Source of the DNA: Gari tellinella
Lineage: Eukaryota > Mollusca > Bivalvia > Cardiida > Psammobiidae
Reading direction: 5' to 3'
Assembly (NCBI GenBank): GCA_922989275.2
Contig: OV277864.1
Location: 75,086,158 to 75,150,157, forward strand
Length of the DNA stretch: 64,000 nt
Part shown: positions 11,000 through 20,200 of the stretch, one piece after another
Numbering within the stretch: position 1 is the stretch's first letter
Layout: every line of letters starts with the position of its first letter
Notes under the pieces: model-generated
What the model saw: only the letters and a program-made list of their open reading frames with translations
Told to the model about the DNA's origin: nothing
Databases searched by the model: none
Program-made: the position numbers and the translations under genes

Positions 11000-11182
11000 C
11001 AGGGCTCCAGATAAGAGGGAGTAAATTGAACAAATTCAACATTTTCTCACTTATTTCAGCACCAAATCCTATGGTGTTACTACTCATTAGAATCGTCTCT
11101 TTGAGACGATTCTAATGAGTAGTGACACCATAGAGTTTAACACAGATTTTTTTTTTTAAATACTCCCCTTATCTGGAGCCCT
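11000..11182 (+). mobile_element. C-family element, complete
   Basis: CAGGGCTCCAGATAAG at the left and CTGGAGCCCTT at the right. The hairpin has a CTTTGAG loop. A T-run replaces part of the right inner flank. Confidence 0.8.
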
Positions 11183-11299
11183 TGTTAAGCACTCAAATTC
11201 AGTCTTTTTTTTAACAACAATTGGAAGCTTAAAGCAGGAAAACATGAAGAGGTTTTCTGCATTTATTTTGTCCAGCATTATTATATTAATTAATTATAG

Positions 11300-11535
11300 C
11301 CCATTATCATGCAGGTACTCCATATATACATATCTTAAAGCATTTAGTTTATTCCTAGCTCTACTGAAGAAAAAAGTTCCAATTCATAATAAAGTCAATA
11401 ATATCATGAAATACAGTTTCTATATTTCAGCAGATGGTAGTTTAAAGCAGGCTGAAAGTATATCAGAATGAGCATTCTGCTTTACTTTCAATGTTCTCTG
11501 TGACCTATCATCAATACTAGAAACAGGTTTATTAT
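11300..11535 (+). mobile_element. A-family element, degenerate
   Basis: GTTTATTCCTAGCTCTACTG, AGTTCCAATTCATAA and a shortened TTAAAGCAGGCTGAAAGTA hairpin near 11442 identify it. The TTAA ends are not clear. Confidence 0.55.
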
Positions 11536-11593
11536 GGTGTCACTTGTCTTTGTAAATTTCTTTTTACTGGTGTGTAGAGACAAGAGAGGTTGC

Positions 11594-11866
11594 CCCCATA
11601 GAATTATAAAGCTAGCTAATAGTGCCTTATAGCACATTTAGTTAATACCTCCACCAAAGACAATTTAAGTTCCAATTTATATACTCATAAACATGTACCA
11701 CAAGAAATATTTTCTATATAATAACAGATGGTAGCTTAATGCAGGCTGAAAGTAAAGCAGAATGCACCATAAGGCACATATTCTACTTTACTTTCAGTCT
11801 TTCAACCTGCATTAGGTTCTCATATGTCTTCGAAACTAGAAACAGGCTATGGAGTAAAAGGTTAAG
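11594..11866 (+). mobile_element. A-family element, diverged
   Basis: It carries the A flanks and a mismatched hairpin (TTAATGCAGGCTGAAAGTAA left arm, AACCTGCATTAG right arm), then ACTAGAAACAGGCTATGGAG and GGTTAA. Confidence 0.65.
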
Positions 11867-11904
11867 CGTAGCTCTCTACCAGGGAGACTCTTGCAAACAG
11901 TTTG

Positions 11905-11940
11905 GATCCAGATGAAATGCAGGGTAAACGTCCGAATCTC
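11905..11940. repeat. Half of a B hairpin
   Basis: TTGCAAACAGTTTGGATCCA leads into ATGAAATGCAGGGT. The facing arm is absent. Confidence 0.45.
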
Positions 11941-12143
11941 ATCTATAAAAATCCAAATAACTAATTGACACTCTGATCTTTATTTCATTTGTATATAAAT
12001 GGCATAAGAATTAAGAATGATCATTCTTGCAGTAGCAATTATTGCTTAGATTGTAAAAGATTGCTTAAATTAGACTGAAAAGGTTAAACAGAAATGTCTG
12101 ATTTATTTATCTACAAATATGTCTAGATGAGCAAGCCATATAT

Positions 12144-12214
12144 AATTTTATTACGTCATCAATACTTCCGTGCTCAAATGAGATGCGCGCCGATAATTGT
12201 CGTAGTACTTCAGT
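12144..12214 (+). repeat. DIRS left inverted terminal repeat
   Basis: It begins AATTTTATTACGTCATCAAT. The outer part is complementary to 16529-16569 and the inner part (GATGCGCGCCGATAATTG) to 16826-16866. Confidence 0.85.
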
Positions 12215-12493
12215 GCGCTTTGGTCAGTCGATAAGGCAGGTTGTGTACTGCGCTTATCTAACGCACGTGGCTGTGTTTTATACCTGACCTATTGTCGTTA
12301 TAGGAAACGTTGTTTCCTCGCTACGCTGTAGCTCTTATTATAGATAATATATCTTATTTTCATATATACGTTTTTCTGATAGAAAAGGCAATTTTTATAT
12401 CGTTAATTATTTCACTTTTTAAGTGTCGTAATTGTTGTTTTATTACGGTACCACGTGGTGGTATCAGTATCACTTTGTGATAGTTCATAACGC

Positions 12494-13612
12494 ATGTGCT
12501 CGTACATCATGGCGGAAAGAACCGGTGAAAAAACAGCAAAATCTCTTGCTGCGTCGCAGCAAGCTATGACTTCTAAAGGAAAATCAAAGCCAAGTGCTTC
12601 TACTGCACAAGTTGTTGAGAAACAAATACATAAGAACGCTTCTTCATCTGAGTTTGACGCTCGAAAGGTTAGCAATACTGCTCCTATGGTTTCTCCACCC
12701 ACTTTCCAGAAAGAAATGCTTTCCATTCTAACGGAAATCCGAACGAACCAAAAGTCGCAAGAAACCAGACTTTCAGCAATGGAAAGCAAAGTTGTTTCAT
12801 TTGATGAAGAATATGCTTATGATGAATGCAATTATGATGACTCGTACGTGGACCATGAAATTGAAATGGAGAGTGGCTTGCCACGTGACTCGAACAACAA
12901 CGTGGAGTCTGCATTTAAGGAGCTAGGTACTAAATATAATGTACAAGAGAAATTGGACCATGAAGTTGATGACTTTTTGGCAGGTATCACCAACTCCGTT
13001 TTCAAAGAGGGTCTTCCCGATGAAAAGTTCAAAAGTCTTATAGCACAGACTGGCAGGCCATCCAACTGTGACGGGCTAACCAAAACAAGAGTCAATAACG
13101 TCATTTGGAACCTTCTCTCCCCAGAAATGCATTCATCTGATGGGAAAATGGTGGCCATTCAAGATGCCGTCTTGAAAGCTGCAACTGTCGTGGTTAAATT
13201 GCTAAACATCACAAGTGACAGACTTTGCAAGGCAGAGTTGGAGTTTGGAACTGACGCTCTTGGTCTTCTTGGACATGCCAACAAGCTCATTAACAACAGA
13301 CGTAAGTCAATGCATAAAAAGGAGCTGAATGTCGAATACCATCATCTTTGTTCCCAGTCCAGAGGTTACACTGACTCGTTGTATGGTGACGATGTTGGGA
13401 AAGATGTGAAAGAAATTCAAGACATCAACAGGATTGGCTCTAAGATAAGGAGTGGCTATTCCAACCCACACTACACAAGAGGTCGTGGTGGCAGGCCCTT
13501 TTATCGGGTCTTCAGGGGACGTGTTGCCAAACCCCGTGGCAGAGGTAGAGGTGGTTTTCACTCCTTTCAACGTCCAAAAAACCCTCCGGGGGTGTTCAAC
13601 TCCACAAAATAA
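12494..13612 (+). CDS. DIRS Gag-like protein
   Basis: A 372-codon ORF sits at the position of the DIRS gag gene, where a particle or nucleic-acid-binding protein is expected. A second in-frame ATG at 12509 gives MAERTGEK and may be the real start. The N-terminal third is polar with an acidic stretch at about residues 103-125. The middle is hydrophilic and probably helical. The last 45 residues are rich in Arg and Gly (TRGRGGRPFYR, KPRGRGRGG), which suits RNA binding. No zinc knuckle is present, as is usual in DIRS gags. Near the 3' end the sequence A-AAA-AAC lies in frame (13576-13582), and the -1 frame from there is open into the RT ORF. Assignment rests on position and composition, not on a recognised domain. 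Confidence 0.8.
   Translation: MCSYIMAERTGEKTAKSLAASQQAMTSKGKSKPSASTAQVVEKQIHKNASSSEFDARKVSNTAPMVSPPTFQKEMLSILTEIRTNQKSQETRLSAMESKVVSFDEEYAYDECNYDDSYVDHEIEMESGLPRDSNNNVESAFKELGTKYNVQEKLDHEVDDFLAGITNSVFKEGLPDEKFKSLIAQTGRPSNCDGLTKTRVNNVIWNLLSPEMHSSDGKMVAIQDAVLKAATVVVKLLNITSDRLCKAELEFGTDALGLLGHANKLINNRRKSMHKKELNVEYHHLCSQSRGYTDSLYGDDVGKDVKEIQDINRIGSKIRSGYSNPHYTRGRGGRPFYRVFRGRVAKPRGRGRGGFHSFQRPKNPPGVFNSTK
13576..13582 (+). promoter_or_regulatory. Candidate -1 frameshift heptamer (A AAA AAC) between Gag and RT
   Basis: The Gag codons here are CCA AAA AAC, so the heptamer is in the frame required for a -1 slip. The -1 frame reads on with no stop through the Gag terminator at 13610-13612 into the conserved RT start. 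A GC-rich stretch (CCCTCCGGGGG) follows at once. Function is inferred only. Confidence 0.5.
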
Positions 13613-13623
13613 ATGAAAATGTA

Positions 13624-15654
13624 AGTACCTTTCAAGCATGTAGACTTAAACAATTTGCTGGAAATTGGAGAAAGATTACCTCAGACCCAGTTATTTTAGA
13701 CATAGTTCAAAATTGTCATATTGAACTACATGTAGTTGATAATTATGATCATTTGAAAAATAGATCCTCAAATCAGAGAGGTTTCTCTCAAATAGAAAAT
13801 GAAGTAATTGATAGAGAAATTTCTAAACTTATCGGAATGAATGTTATTCAAGAAGTAAATCATACACAGGGTGAGGTAATCTCTCCAATATTTACTGTTC
13901 CCAAAAGAAATGGCGAATACAGGATGATTTTGAATTTAAAAAATTTAAACAAATTTGTCACATACTACCATTTTAAAATGGATACATTTGAATCTACTAT
14001 CAAACTTATTAAAAAAGGTGATTTTATGGCATCTGTAGATCTGAGACATGCCTATTATTCTGTCCCTATTGCAGAAGAACAACAGAAATTGTTACGTTTT
14101 ACCTGGAAAAGTAAAGTTTACCAGTATACATGCTTGCCAAATGGTATTGGTTGTGCACCCCGTTTGTTTACCAAGCTTCTCAAGCCAGTCTATTCGACAT
14201 TGAGGCAAAATGGCCATGTCAATTCAGCCTATATTGATGACTCTTTTCTCTCTGGCGATTCATATGAAGATTGTCTAAATAACATTTCAGATACTGTGCA
14301 ATTGCTGCAATATGTAGGTTTTGTCATAAATGAAGAAAAGTCAATTCTCATTCCTACAACAAAACTGAAGTTCTTAGGAAACTTGATAGATTCAGAAAAA
14401 ATGATTGTCACCCTTCCGGAAGATAAAATCCTTTCCATTGTGAATGAATGTAAGTCTCTTAGAGACAAAACTACAGTTTCTGTAAGACAGGCAGCAAAGG
14501 TTTTGGGCTTGATGGTCTCAAGTTTTTCAGCAGTGGAATTTGCTCCATTGTACTATAGAACGCTAGAGAGAGAGAAAATCAGTGCATTGTCAAAGAATGC
14601 AGGCAATTATGATGCAAAAATGGTTTTGTCGAAAGAAGCAAAGGCTGAATTGACTTGGTGGGTTGATTTTCTTCATTGTCAAAAACGTGACATTGAGCAT
14701 GGAAATCCAGATGTCATAATTGTAACTGATGCCTCCATGAATGGTTGGGGTGCAGTTTGCAATTGTGAGAAAATAGGAGGTAGATGGACTCTATCAGAAA
14801 TGAATCACCATATTAACTATCTTGAATTGCTAGCTGCGTTTCATGGTATCAAATCCTTCCTGAAAGAGAAGTCTGACATCCATGTCCAAATCAAGTCTGA
14901 CAATGTTTGCTGTGTTTCTTACATTAATAACATGGGTGGTATTAAGTCTGTACTATGTGACAAGCTAGCAAATCAGATATGGCAGTGGTGTTTACAGAAA
15001 AATATCTGGATTTCTGCTGCTTTTGTCCCAGGTGAAGAAAATATTGCAGATATGTCATTTAGGCGGTTCAACGAGAATGTTGAGTGGATGCTTAACCCAA
15101 AGGTTTTCCAGAAAATTGTTTCTGAATGGGGGTTACCAGATATTGATTTATTTGCCACTAGGTTGAATAGGCAAACAGAGAAATTTGTTTCTTGGCATCC
15201 TGATCCAGAGGCATCATTTATTGATGCTTTTTCTGCTGATTGGTCTGATGGTTTTTTATATGTTTTTCCTCCTTTCAGTCTGGTGACGACGTGTTTACGG
15301 AAGATCAATCAGGATCAAGCAGATTGCATTTTTGTATGTCCACAGTGGACAACTCAGATTTGGTGGCCAATATTGATGGATTTGTTGATGGACAATCCGA
15401 GAATTCTTCAGAAACGAACAGATTTGTTGATAATGCCGTCCACGGACAAGATTCACCCGTTGATCAAGAAACTGACTCTGGTTGCTTGCAGATTATCAGG
15501 GAATCCTTGCAAAAGAGAAGCCTTTCAGAAGAGTCTGTCGACATTATCATCGGATCATGGAGATGTAGTACACAGAAACAGTACTCTTCGTACATCAAAC
15601 GGTGGTTTTCTTTCTGTAAGGAAAATGAAGTTAATTCCGTTCAAGCATCTTTAA
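13624..15654 (+). CDS. DIRS reverse transcriptase / RNase H polyprotein
   Basis: The frame has no early ATG. From TTG at 13753 it runs 633 codons, but homologous-looking sequence starts upstream (RLKQFAGNWRKITSD, from about 13642), so the frame is probably entered from Gag. I place the start just inside the open region. RT motifs follow: VDLRHAYYSV with the first catalytic Asp, then YIDD near 14230. RNase H follows with VTDASMNGWGA, LELLAAFHG and KSDN. The C-terminal part (IDLFATRLNRQ, then a DAF..W....YVFPPF pattern at about 15140-15275) matches the extra domain of DIRS polyproteins, often described as methyltransferase-like. The last 364 bases overlap the recombinase ORF in another frame. 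No stop or frameshift was seen. Confidence 0.9.
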   Translation, partial: STFQACRLKQFAGNWRKITSDPVILDIVQNCHIELHVVDNYDHLKNRSSNQRGFSQIENEVIDREISKLIGMNVIQEVNHTQGEVISPIFTVPKRNGEYRMILNLKNLNKFVTYYHFKMDTFESTIKLIKKGDFMASVDLRHAYYSVPIAEEQQKLLRFTWKSKVYQYTCLPNGIGCAPRLFTKLLKPVYSTLRQNGHVNSAYIDDSFLSGDSYEDCLNNISDTVQLLQYVGFVINEEKSILIPTTKLKFLGNLIDSEKMIVTLPEDKILSIVNECKSLRDKTTVSVRQAAKVLGLMVSSFSAVEFAPLYYRTLEREKISALSKNAGNYDAKMVLSKEAKAELTWWVDFLHCQKRDIEHGNPDVIIVTDASMNGWGAVCNCEKIGGRWTLSEMNHHINYLELLAAFHGIKSFLKEKSDIHVQIKSDNVCCVSYINNMGGIKSVLCDKLANQIWQWCLQKNIWISAAFVPGEENIADMSFRRFNENVEWMLNPKVFQKIVSEWGLPDIDLFATRLNRQTEKFVSWHPDPEASFIDAFSADWSDGFLYVFPPFSLVTTCLRKINQDQADCIFVCPQWTTQIWWPILMDLLMDNPRILQKRTDLLIMPSTDKIHPLIKKLTLVACRLSGNPCKREAFQKSLSTLSSDHGDVVHRNSTLRTSNGGFLSVRKMKLIPFKHL

Positions 15655-16454
15655 GTGATGTTCTAAATTTCTTGACGTTTTTATACAATGATAACTTAGG
15701 TTACAGTGCTTTGAATACTGCACGAAGTGCTTTATCTGCAATCGGCTTAATGTTGGATGGTTTTTCAGTAGGCAGTCACCCACTGGTGATACGTTTTATG
15801 AAAGGTGTATATAATAAGAGGCCTTCTTTACCTCGTTATTCGCATACATTGGATGTATCGAAAGTTTTAGTTTATTTACGTAATTTGTCACCAGTGAAGA
15901 ATTTAACGTTAAGACACTTATCTTATAAACTAGTGATGTTAATTTCATTGACTTTGGCTTGTAGGACTCAAGCAATACATTTATTAGACATCAGGCACAT
16001 GGTGTCGTCTAAGGAAGGAATCACACTTATGTATAGTGGACTGTTGAAACATTCCAAGCCAGGGAAAGATAACCCTGTGGCTTTTTTGCGTGGTTATCCT
16101 CCAGACAGGAGGTTATGTGTTGTTCGCGTTTTAAAAGAATATTTAGCTCGAACTTCAACCTTTAGAAAGGATGCTACAAACTTGGTGATTAGTTATGTAA
16201 AACCTCATAAGCTTGTGTGTAAGTCAACAATTTCTAGATGGCTAAAAACAGTGATGAGGAATTCTGGCATTGATTGTGAAGTTTTTAAAGTTCATAGCAT
16301 TAGAGGAGCAGCTACATCTAAAGCAAAGCATGAATGTCTCCCGGTGGAACAGATTTTATCCACAGCTGGATGGTCAAATTCAAAAACATTTGCTACATTC
16401 TACAATAAACCCTTACAGGCAGAACCTAGTTTCGCAGAAACTGTACTTAACTGA
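15291..16454 (+). CDS. DIRS tyrosine recombinase
   Basis: This enzyme replaces a DDE integrase and is expected to integrate the circular DNA form by strand exchange. The open frame is 387 codons from a GTG; the first ATG is at 15336 (372 residues). Numbered from 15291, catalytic residues appear as Arg225 in TLACRTQA, His335 and Arg338 in VHSIRGAA, Trp361 at the next conserved position and Tyr371 in FATFYNKPL, giving the R..HxxR..(H/W)..Y set. The N-terminal half (QYSSYIKRWFSFCKEN) looks like the SAM-like core-binding domain. It overlaps the RT frame by 364 bases. All key residues are present, so the protein looks active. How it is translated is not clear from the sequence. Confidence 0.92.
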   Translation: MFTEDQSGSSRLHFCMSTVDNSDLVANIDGFVDGQSENSSETNRFVDNAVHGQDSPVDQETDSGCLQIIRESLQKRSLSEESVDIIIGSWRCSTQKQYSSYIKRWFSFCKENEVNSVQASLSDVLNFLTFLYNDNLGYSALNTARSALSAIGLMLDGFSVGSHPLVIRFMKGVYNKRPSLPRYSHTLDVSKVLVYLRNLSPVKNLTLRHLSYKLVMLISLTLACRTQAIHLLDIRHMVSSKEGITLMYSGLLKHSKPGKDNPVAFLRGYPPDRRLCVVRVLKEYLARTSTFRKDATNLVISYVKPHKLVCKSTISRWLKTVMRNSGIDCEVFKVHSIRGAATSKAKHECLPVEQILSTAGWSNSKTFATFYNKPLQAEPSFAETVLN

Positions 16455-16528
16455 GGCCTACAGGTATGTTTTTTATATAAGTATAATTATGTCTAGTATA
16501 GGTTGTCCAGAACAATCCAGCTTTGAAG

Positions 16529-16649
16529 TCTCATTTGAGCACGGAAGTATTGATGACGTAATAAAATTCAAAAAATAAACGAGACTTACCTTGGTAAAAG
16601 TCGATGTTTGTTTGTAATTTTATGTAGTCATCAGAATACTGGAGGGATC
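16529..16649 (+). repeat. DIRS internal complementary region
   Basis: It is made of the complement of the left terminus (GAGCACGGAAGTATTGATGA, and on to 16569) fused to the complement of the right terminus (AAACGAGACTTACCTTGGTA, and on to 16649). The two halves share AATT at the join, which marks the exact element ends. Confidence 0.9.
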
Positions 16650-16825
16650 AAATGCCCTCCCTACTTTCCCTCCCATATGTTTTATGGAAGAATTTATCTC
16701 TGAGTGCATTATTTTCCAGTGCACTTTATTACTATGAATGTAATATAAAATTTAGGGTCTGGGCTTTTGGCCTTAAGACTCAGAATTTGATCCAGGTGGG
16801 ATTGTTTCTGTCCACCTGCTTTAAA

Positions 16826-16950
16826 CACTGAAGTACTACGACAATTATCGGCGCGCATCTCATTTGATCCCTCCAGTATTCTGATGACTACATAAAATTA
16901 CAAACAAACATCGACTTTTACCAAGGTAAGTCTCGTTTATTTTTTGAATT
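16826..16950 (+). repeat. DIRS right terminal repeat
   Basis: The first 41 bases are the inverse of the inner left repeat. The remainder (from CTCCAGTATTCTGATGACTA to TTTTTTGAATT) is the inverse of the internal complementary region. Confidence 0.85.
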
Positions 16951-17020
16951 ATATTAGCTTAGGTTTTTACAGATAGTTTTATCTCAACCATTTCCTGTTA
17001 TTAACGATATTGACACTTTT

Positions 17021-17100
17021 TTGAAAACACTGAAGACCCAGATGAGACATTATAATCCTGAAGGAGCTGTCAAATCAGAGTCTGCACTGTTTTCCTATAT
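17021..17100. repeat. D hairpin, degenerate
   Basis: AACACTGAAGACCCAGATGA and GAGTCTGCACTGTTTT face each other around CTGAAGGAGCTGTC. Confidence 0.55.
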
Positions 17101-17254
17101 GGTCTTTCTTAAATATGAGTATGCATGCTTTCCTGCGGGCATGTGTTTCCTTATATTATTGGCCAATGTACAAGTTCAGAGGATAAATGTTCAGAGTGGG
17201 TGGAGTTAATCACATATTATTAGTCTAAAGATGCCATTTCAAACAATGCTCACT

Positions 17255-17352
17255 TAACCCTTTGAACCACTTGACCTATGCAAACAGTGAAGACCCAGAT
17301 CAAAGGACTCCTAGAGGAACCCAACCCTCTGACCACGGTCTGCATTCATTTA
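17255..17352. repeat. D element, left end and hairpin
   Basis: A TTAACCCTTTGAACCACTTG left end leads into AAACAGTGAAGACCCAGATC and a decayed right arm CCACGGTCTGCATTCATTT. The right frame (TTAGAAACTGGATTTGTCC) continues to about 17430. Confidence 0.6.
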
Positions 17353-17449
17353 TCATATAATTGACAAAAAACATTCCTAAAATATTAGAAATGGATTTGG
17401 CCTAATTAGAAACTGGATTTGTCCATTTGAAGTTTCAGAGAGGAAAGAT

Positions 17450-17700
17450 TTAACCCATTACCCTATAAATACGCCTTTTAACACCTCTATTACATTCTTC
17501 CACTGAAGCAAATAGTGCCAATTTACACATACATTAATATGTTTCATAACAAATATTATCTATTTTCTAGCAGGTAGAAGCTTAAAGCAGGCTGAAAGTA
17601 AAGCAGAATGTGCCTTAAGGCACATTCTGCTTTACTTTCAGCCTGCTTTAAGAAGTCACCTATTTTCAAAACTAGAAACAGGCTATGGTGTAATGGGTTA
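17450..17700 (+). mobile_element. A-family element, intact reference copy
   Basis: TTAACCCATTACCCTATAAA at the left and TATGGTGTAATGGGTTA at the right give TTAA-flanked inverted ends. The hairpin at 17581-17651 has arms of about 35 bases with essentially no mismatch, centred on GTGCCTTAAGGCAC. TTAA-CCC ends are typical of piggyBac-like elements, so that affiliation is inferred. Confidence 0.9.
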
Positions 17701-17878
17701 GCACAGACTGTATTTAGGCACCAATATAGGGTAGAGTTGAATTGATAGTTTAGTATTGCCAATATAGTGGTCTGAAACTGTAATTTTCTCCCAATTTGGG
17801 AAAAAGAAAAAAGCCATATTTAGCATTAAGGAATGGCTTGTAATCAGACTTGTAGGATGGAAACCAGTCTGCCTTTTA

Positions 17879-18032
17879 ACCCTTTGATTGCTGGAGCCCA
17901 GCAGTCTGGTCTTTGCAAACAGTTTGGAACCTGATCAGACGCCGAGGAACTTGACCTCTAAACAGGATCAAAACTGTTTGCCATTAAGAAGCGATCTGCA
18001 AATATTGTAAATATAGAAAAGCAAGAGTTAAA
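17879..18032. mobile_element. B-family element, diverged hairpin
   Basis: A TTAACCCTTTGATTGCTGGA start and CAAACAGTTTGGAACCTGAT / GATCAAAACTGTTTG arms identify it. The centre has lost its symmetry. Confidence 0.6.
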
Positions 18033-18086
18033 TTTCTGTAAAAAGCGGACAATTTTAACTTTCAACAGGTAATTTCTATTCAGCAT

Positions 18087-18330
18087 CAACTCTTTGCATG
18101 CTGGGTAATTTTTTCCTGTCTACAACAATTATTGTTGTCTGCAATTGTTCTAAAAATAGAACTTTCTAAATTTCTTTTCAAAACAGTGTCGATATATATC
18201 AGAGTGTTAAACAATTTGGATACTGATGAGACACAGTATTAATTATGCAGTGTTTCATCAGGATCCAAATTGTTTACAAAGGTTACAAATCACATAATGG
18301 CACAATTGATTGCCGCATAGCATGGTAAGC
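18087..18330. mobile_element. B-family element, full frame
   Basis: AACTCTTTGCATGCTGGGTA, the CTGCAATTGTTCTAAAAATA flank and a hairpin at 18206-18285 (AACAATTTGGATACTGATGA left arm) are present. Confidence 0.7.
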
Positions 18331-18364
18331 GATATAACCTTCAACTTGCCATGATATTGGTGTC

Positions 18365-18560
18365 TGCAATAACTCTTGACAATTTAATTAAGTTAATTTT
18401 TATGCATTTGCTTTCAGAAAATATCATCAAAGTGGCAAACAGTTTGGATCCAGATGAGATGCCGCATGATGCGGCATCTCATCTGGATCTAAACTGTTTG
18501 CATCAGTAAATCAGTAATTGGCCCATAGCGTGCAGAGCCCCGTTTATTCCTTAAGGGTTA
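18365..18560. mobile_element. B-family element with near-perfect hairpin
   Basis: The hairpin at 18434-18503 pairs GATGCCGCAT with ATGCGGCATC at its centre and GGATCC with GGATCT further out. GCCCATAGCGTGCAGAG and GGGTTAAC close the right side. Confidence 0.75.
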
Positions 18561-18645
18561 ACTACTGTTAAAACAGCTTGTTTACATCCCAGACATTGCC
18601 AAAGAACAAAGCTTTAAATATAATGACATCATGTAATTGCCTCTT

Positions 18646-18855
18646 TAAGTCTTTGAATGCTAGGTAATTTTTCCTGTCTGCAACATCTATTGTCTGCTAT
18701 ACTGTTCTAAAAATAGAATTTTCTGATTTTTCTTTTAAAAATATGGGCACGGTATAAAACAATGAGGATGCTGATGTGATGCAGAGTTACTCATCTGGAT
18801 ATAAACTGTTTGCAAAGGAAATCAAAGTTTCCTATTGGCATTCAAAGAATTAAAC
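18646..18855. mobile_element. B-family element, older copy
   Basis: Inverted ends CTTTGAATGCTAGG and GGCATTCAAAG frame a decayed hairpin (ACAATGAGGATGCTGATGTG, ATCTGGATATAAACTGTTTG). Confidence 0.65.
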
Positions 18856-18952
18856 AATAAAATTGCCTCACAGAGGAAATAATTATAGTGTGTCTGCCTA
18901 TATAAACACGGTTTTAATCATTTTAAGGCTGACTGAATGTGTACAATTAAGG

Positions 18953-19128
18953 TTAAACCTTTCCATAATACTAGCTATACCACAATGAGCTCAAGTGGTT
19001 GCTTAAAGCAGGCTAAAAATAAACTAGAATGTGCCTTAAAATTAAGGTGAATTCTGCTTTACTTTCAACCTGCTTTAAGTGGTGACATGTCTTCAAACCT
19101 AGAAACAGGCTATGGGGTAAAGGGATTG
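18953..19128 (+). mobile_element. A-family element, short left flank
   Basis: The hairpin (TTAAAGCAGGCTAAAAATAA left arm, TTTACTTTCAACCTGCTTTA right arm) and CAGGCTATGGGGTAAAGGG right end are clear. The left flank lacks the ATTTATTCC segment. Confidence 0.65.
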
Positions 19129-19264
19129 AATACCCAATTATTTACTTTCATTCAGTTTAGAGAAATTACTTCGTCCGAAACAATATTTTAAGTCCTGGTA
19201 CATGATTGTATGACAAACATTATTCTCGTCGCCATATGATCATTTCTCGATCAATCAATCAAAT

Positions 19265-19335
19265 AAAACATTATAGATCCTGATCAGAGGACTCCTTTAA
19301 TTGCCCTCTCAGATCAGGATCTGCACTGTTTGCAA
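19265..19335. repeat. D hairpin
   Basis: Arms AACATTATAGATCCTGATCA and GATCAGGATCTGCACTGTT surround GAGGACTCCTTTAATTGCCC. Confidence 0.65.
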
Positions 19336-19361
19336 TTGCTTTTAAATGAATGTGCTCTAGA

Positions 19362-19553
19362 CAGGGCTCCAGATAAGAGGGAGTAAACTGAACAATCCAG
19401 CATTGTCTCACTCATTTTAGCACCAAATCCTATGGTGTTACTACTCATTAGAATCGTCTCTTTGAGACGATTCTAATGAGCAGTGACACCATAGGGTTTA
19501 AAGCAGAAATAAAGATTTTAATTTTTGAAATACTCCCCTTATCTGGAGCTCCG
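19362..19553 (+). mobile_element. C-family element, complete
   Basis: CAGGGCTCCAGATAAGAGGG left end, CTTTGAG loop, right end TCTGGAGCTCCG. Confidence 0.8.
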
Positions 19554-19805
19554 GTTAGATCAGAGGAAATAATTCCATAATTGTCTCCTTTTTGTCTCGA
19601 ATAAATCCTGTATCTTGTGACTATACTCATTACAAGCTTCTCAAAGACAGGTACCACAATGTCTATGTAATGAGGAGAGACTAGACTTAGGGTTTTAGTA
19701 GAGACATAAAGAATTGTTAAAGTATTTGAAATGTAACCCACAAACTCACAGGAGCTGTTCCTAATTTTAACCTTTAATTCTTCTGCAAAAAGCTTATGTT
19801 TTTGA

Positions 19806-20075
19806 GAATAGTGTAAATGCAGATCAGACAGCTCCTGAACAGGGCTTAGGACCAGATAACAGAGAGTAAACTGAACAAATCCAACATTTTCTTACTCATT
19901 TTAGCACCAAATCCTATGGTGTCACTACTCATTAGAATCGTCTTTTTGAGACGATTCTAATGAGTAGTGACACCATAGGGTTTAATGCAGAAATAAAGAT
20001 TTTAGTTTTTGAAATACTCCCCTGATCTGGAGCTCTGTCCTGAAGGAGCTGTCCGATCAGGGTCACAATTCGCAC
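19806..20075. repeat. D hairpin interrupted at its centre by a C element
   Basis: The left arm (AGATCAGACAGCTCCTGAA) ends at 19839 and the right arm (TCCTGAAGGAGCTGTCCGAT) starts at 20039. TCCTGAA is present on both sides of the C element as its target duplication. Removing the insert restores a D palindrome. Confidence 0.8.
19840..20038 (+). mobile_element. C-family element inside a D hairpin loop
   Basis: Ends CAGGGCTTAGGACCAGATAA and CTGGAGCTCTG, hairpin around CTTTTTGAG, and a 7-bp TCCTGAA duplication. Confidence 0.85.
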
Positions 20076-20200
20076 TTTTTTCCGAAAGGATCGATTTGAC
20101 AGGAGTTTGCACTCTTTCCTCGGGATTTTTTTCTTTATTCTATTAGCCAATGTAATAGTTTAGATATGATAGATATTCATAGTTGGCAGAGATTTATATA

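Larger units (their letters stand above)
12144..16950 (+). mobile_element. DIRS-type tyrosine-recombinase retrotransposon
   Basis: Three ORFs run Gag-like, RT/RNase H, tyrosine recombinase, the DIRS order. The termini have the DIRS signature. The left end (12172-12212) is the inverse of 16826-16866. The internal block at 16529-16649 is the complement of the right end (16861-16950) followed by the complement of the left end (12144-12180), i.e. of the junction in a circular intermediate. In this group that arrangement allows full-length copies to be rebuilt. No target duplication is expected or seen. Flanks are ATATAT on the left and ATATTAG on the right. All three frames look open, so the copy may be recent. 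Confidence 0.93.

Noticed and set aside
13620..15280. Possible intron in the DIRS element (GTAAGT donor after Gag, CTCCTTTCAG acceptor before the recombinase overlap)
   Set aside because: Joining these sites leads into the RT frame rather than the recombinase frame, so it does not explain recombinase expression. RNA data would be needed.
12412..15308. Minus-strand frames up to 125 codons
   Set aside because: They are shadows of the DIRS Gag and RT frames with no recognisable domains.
17581..17651. A microRNA precursor
   Set aside because: The stem is a near-perfect palindrome repeated many times inside TTAA-flanked elements, so it is a transposon hairpin. Small-RNA output is possible but unsupported.
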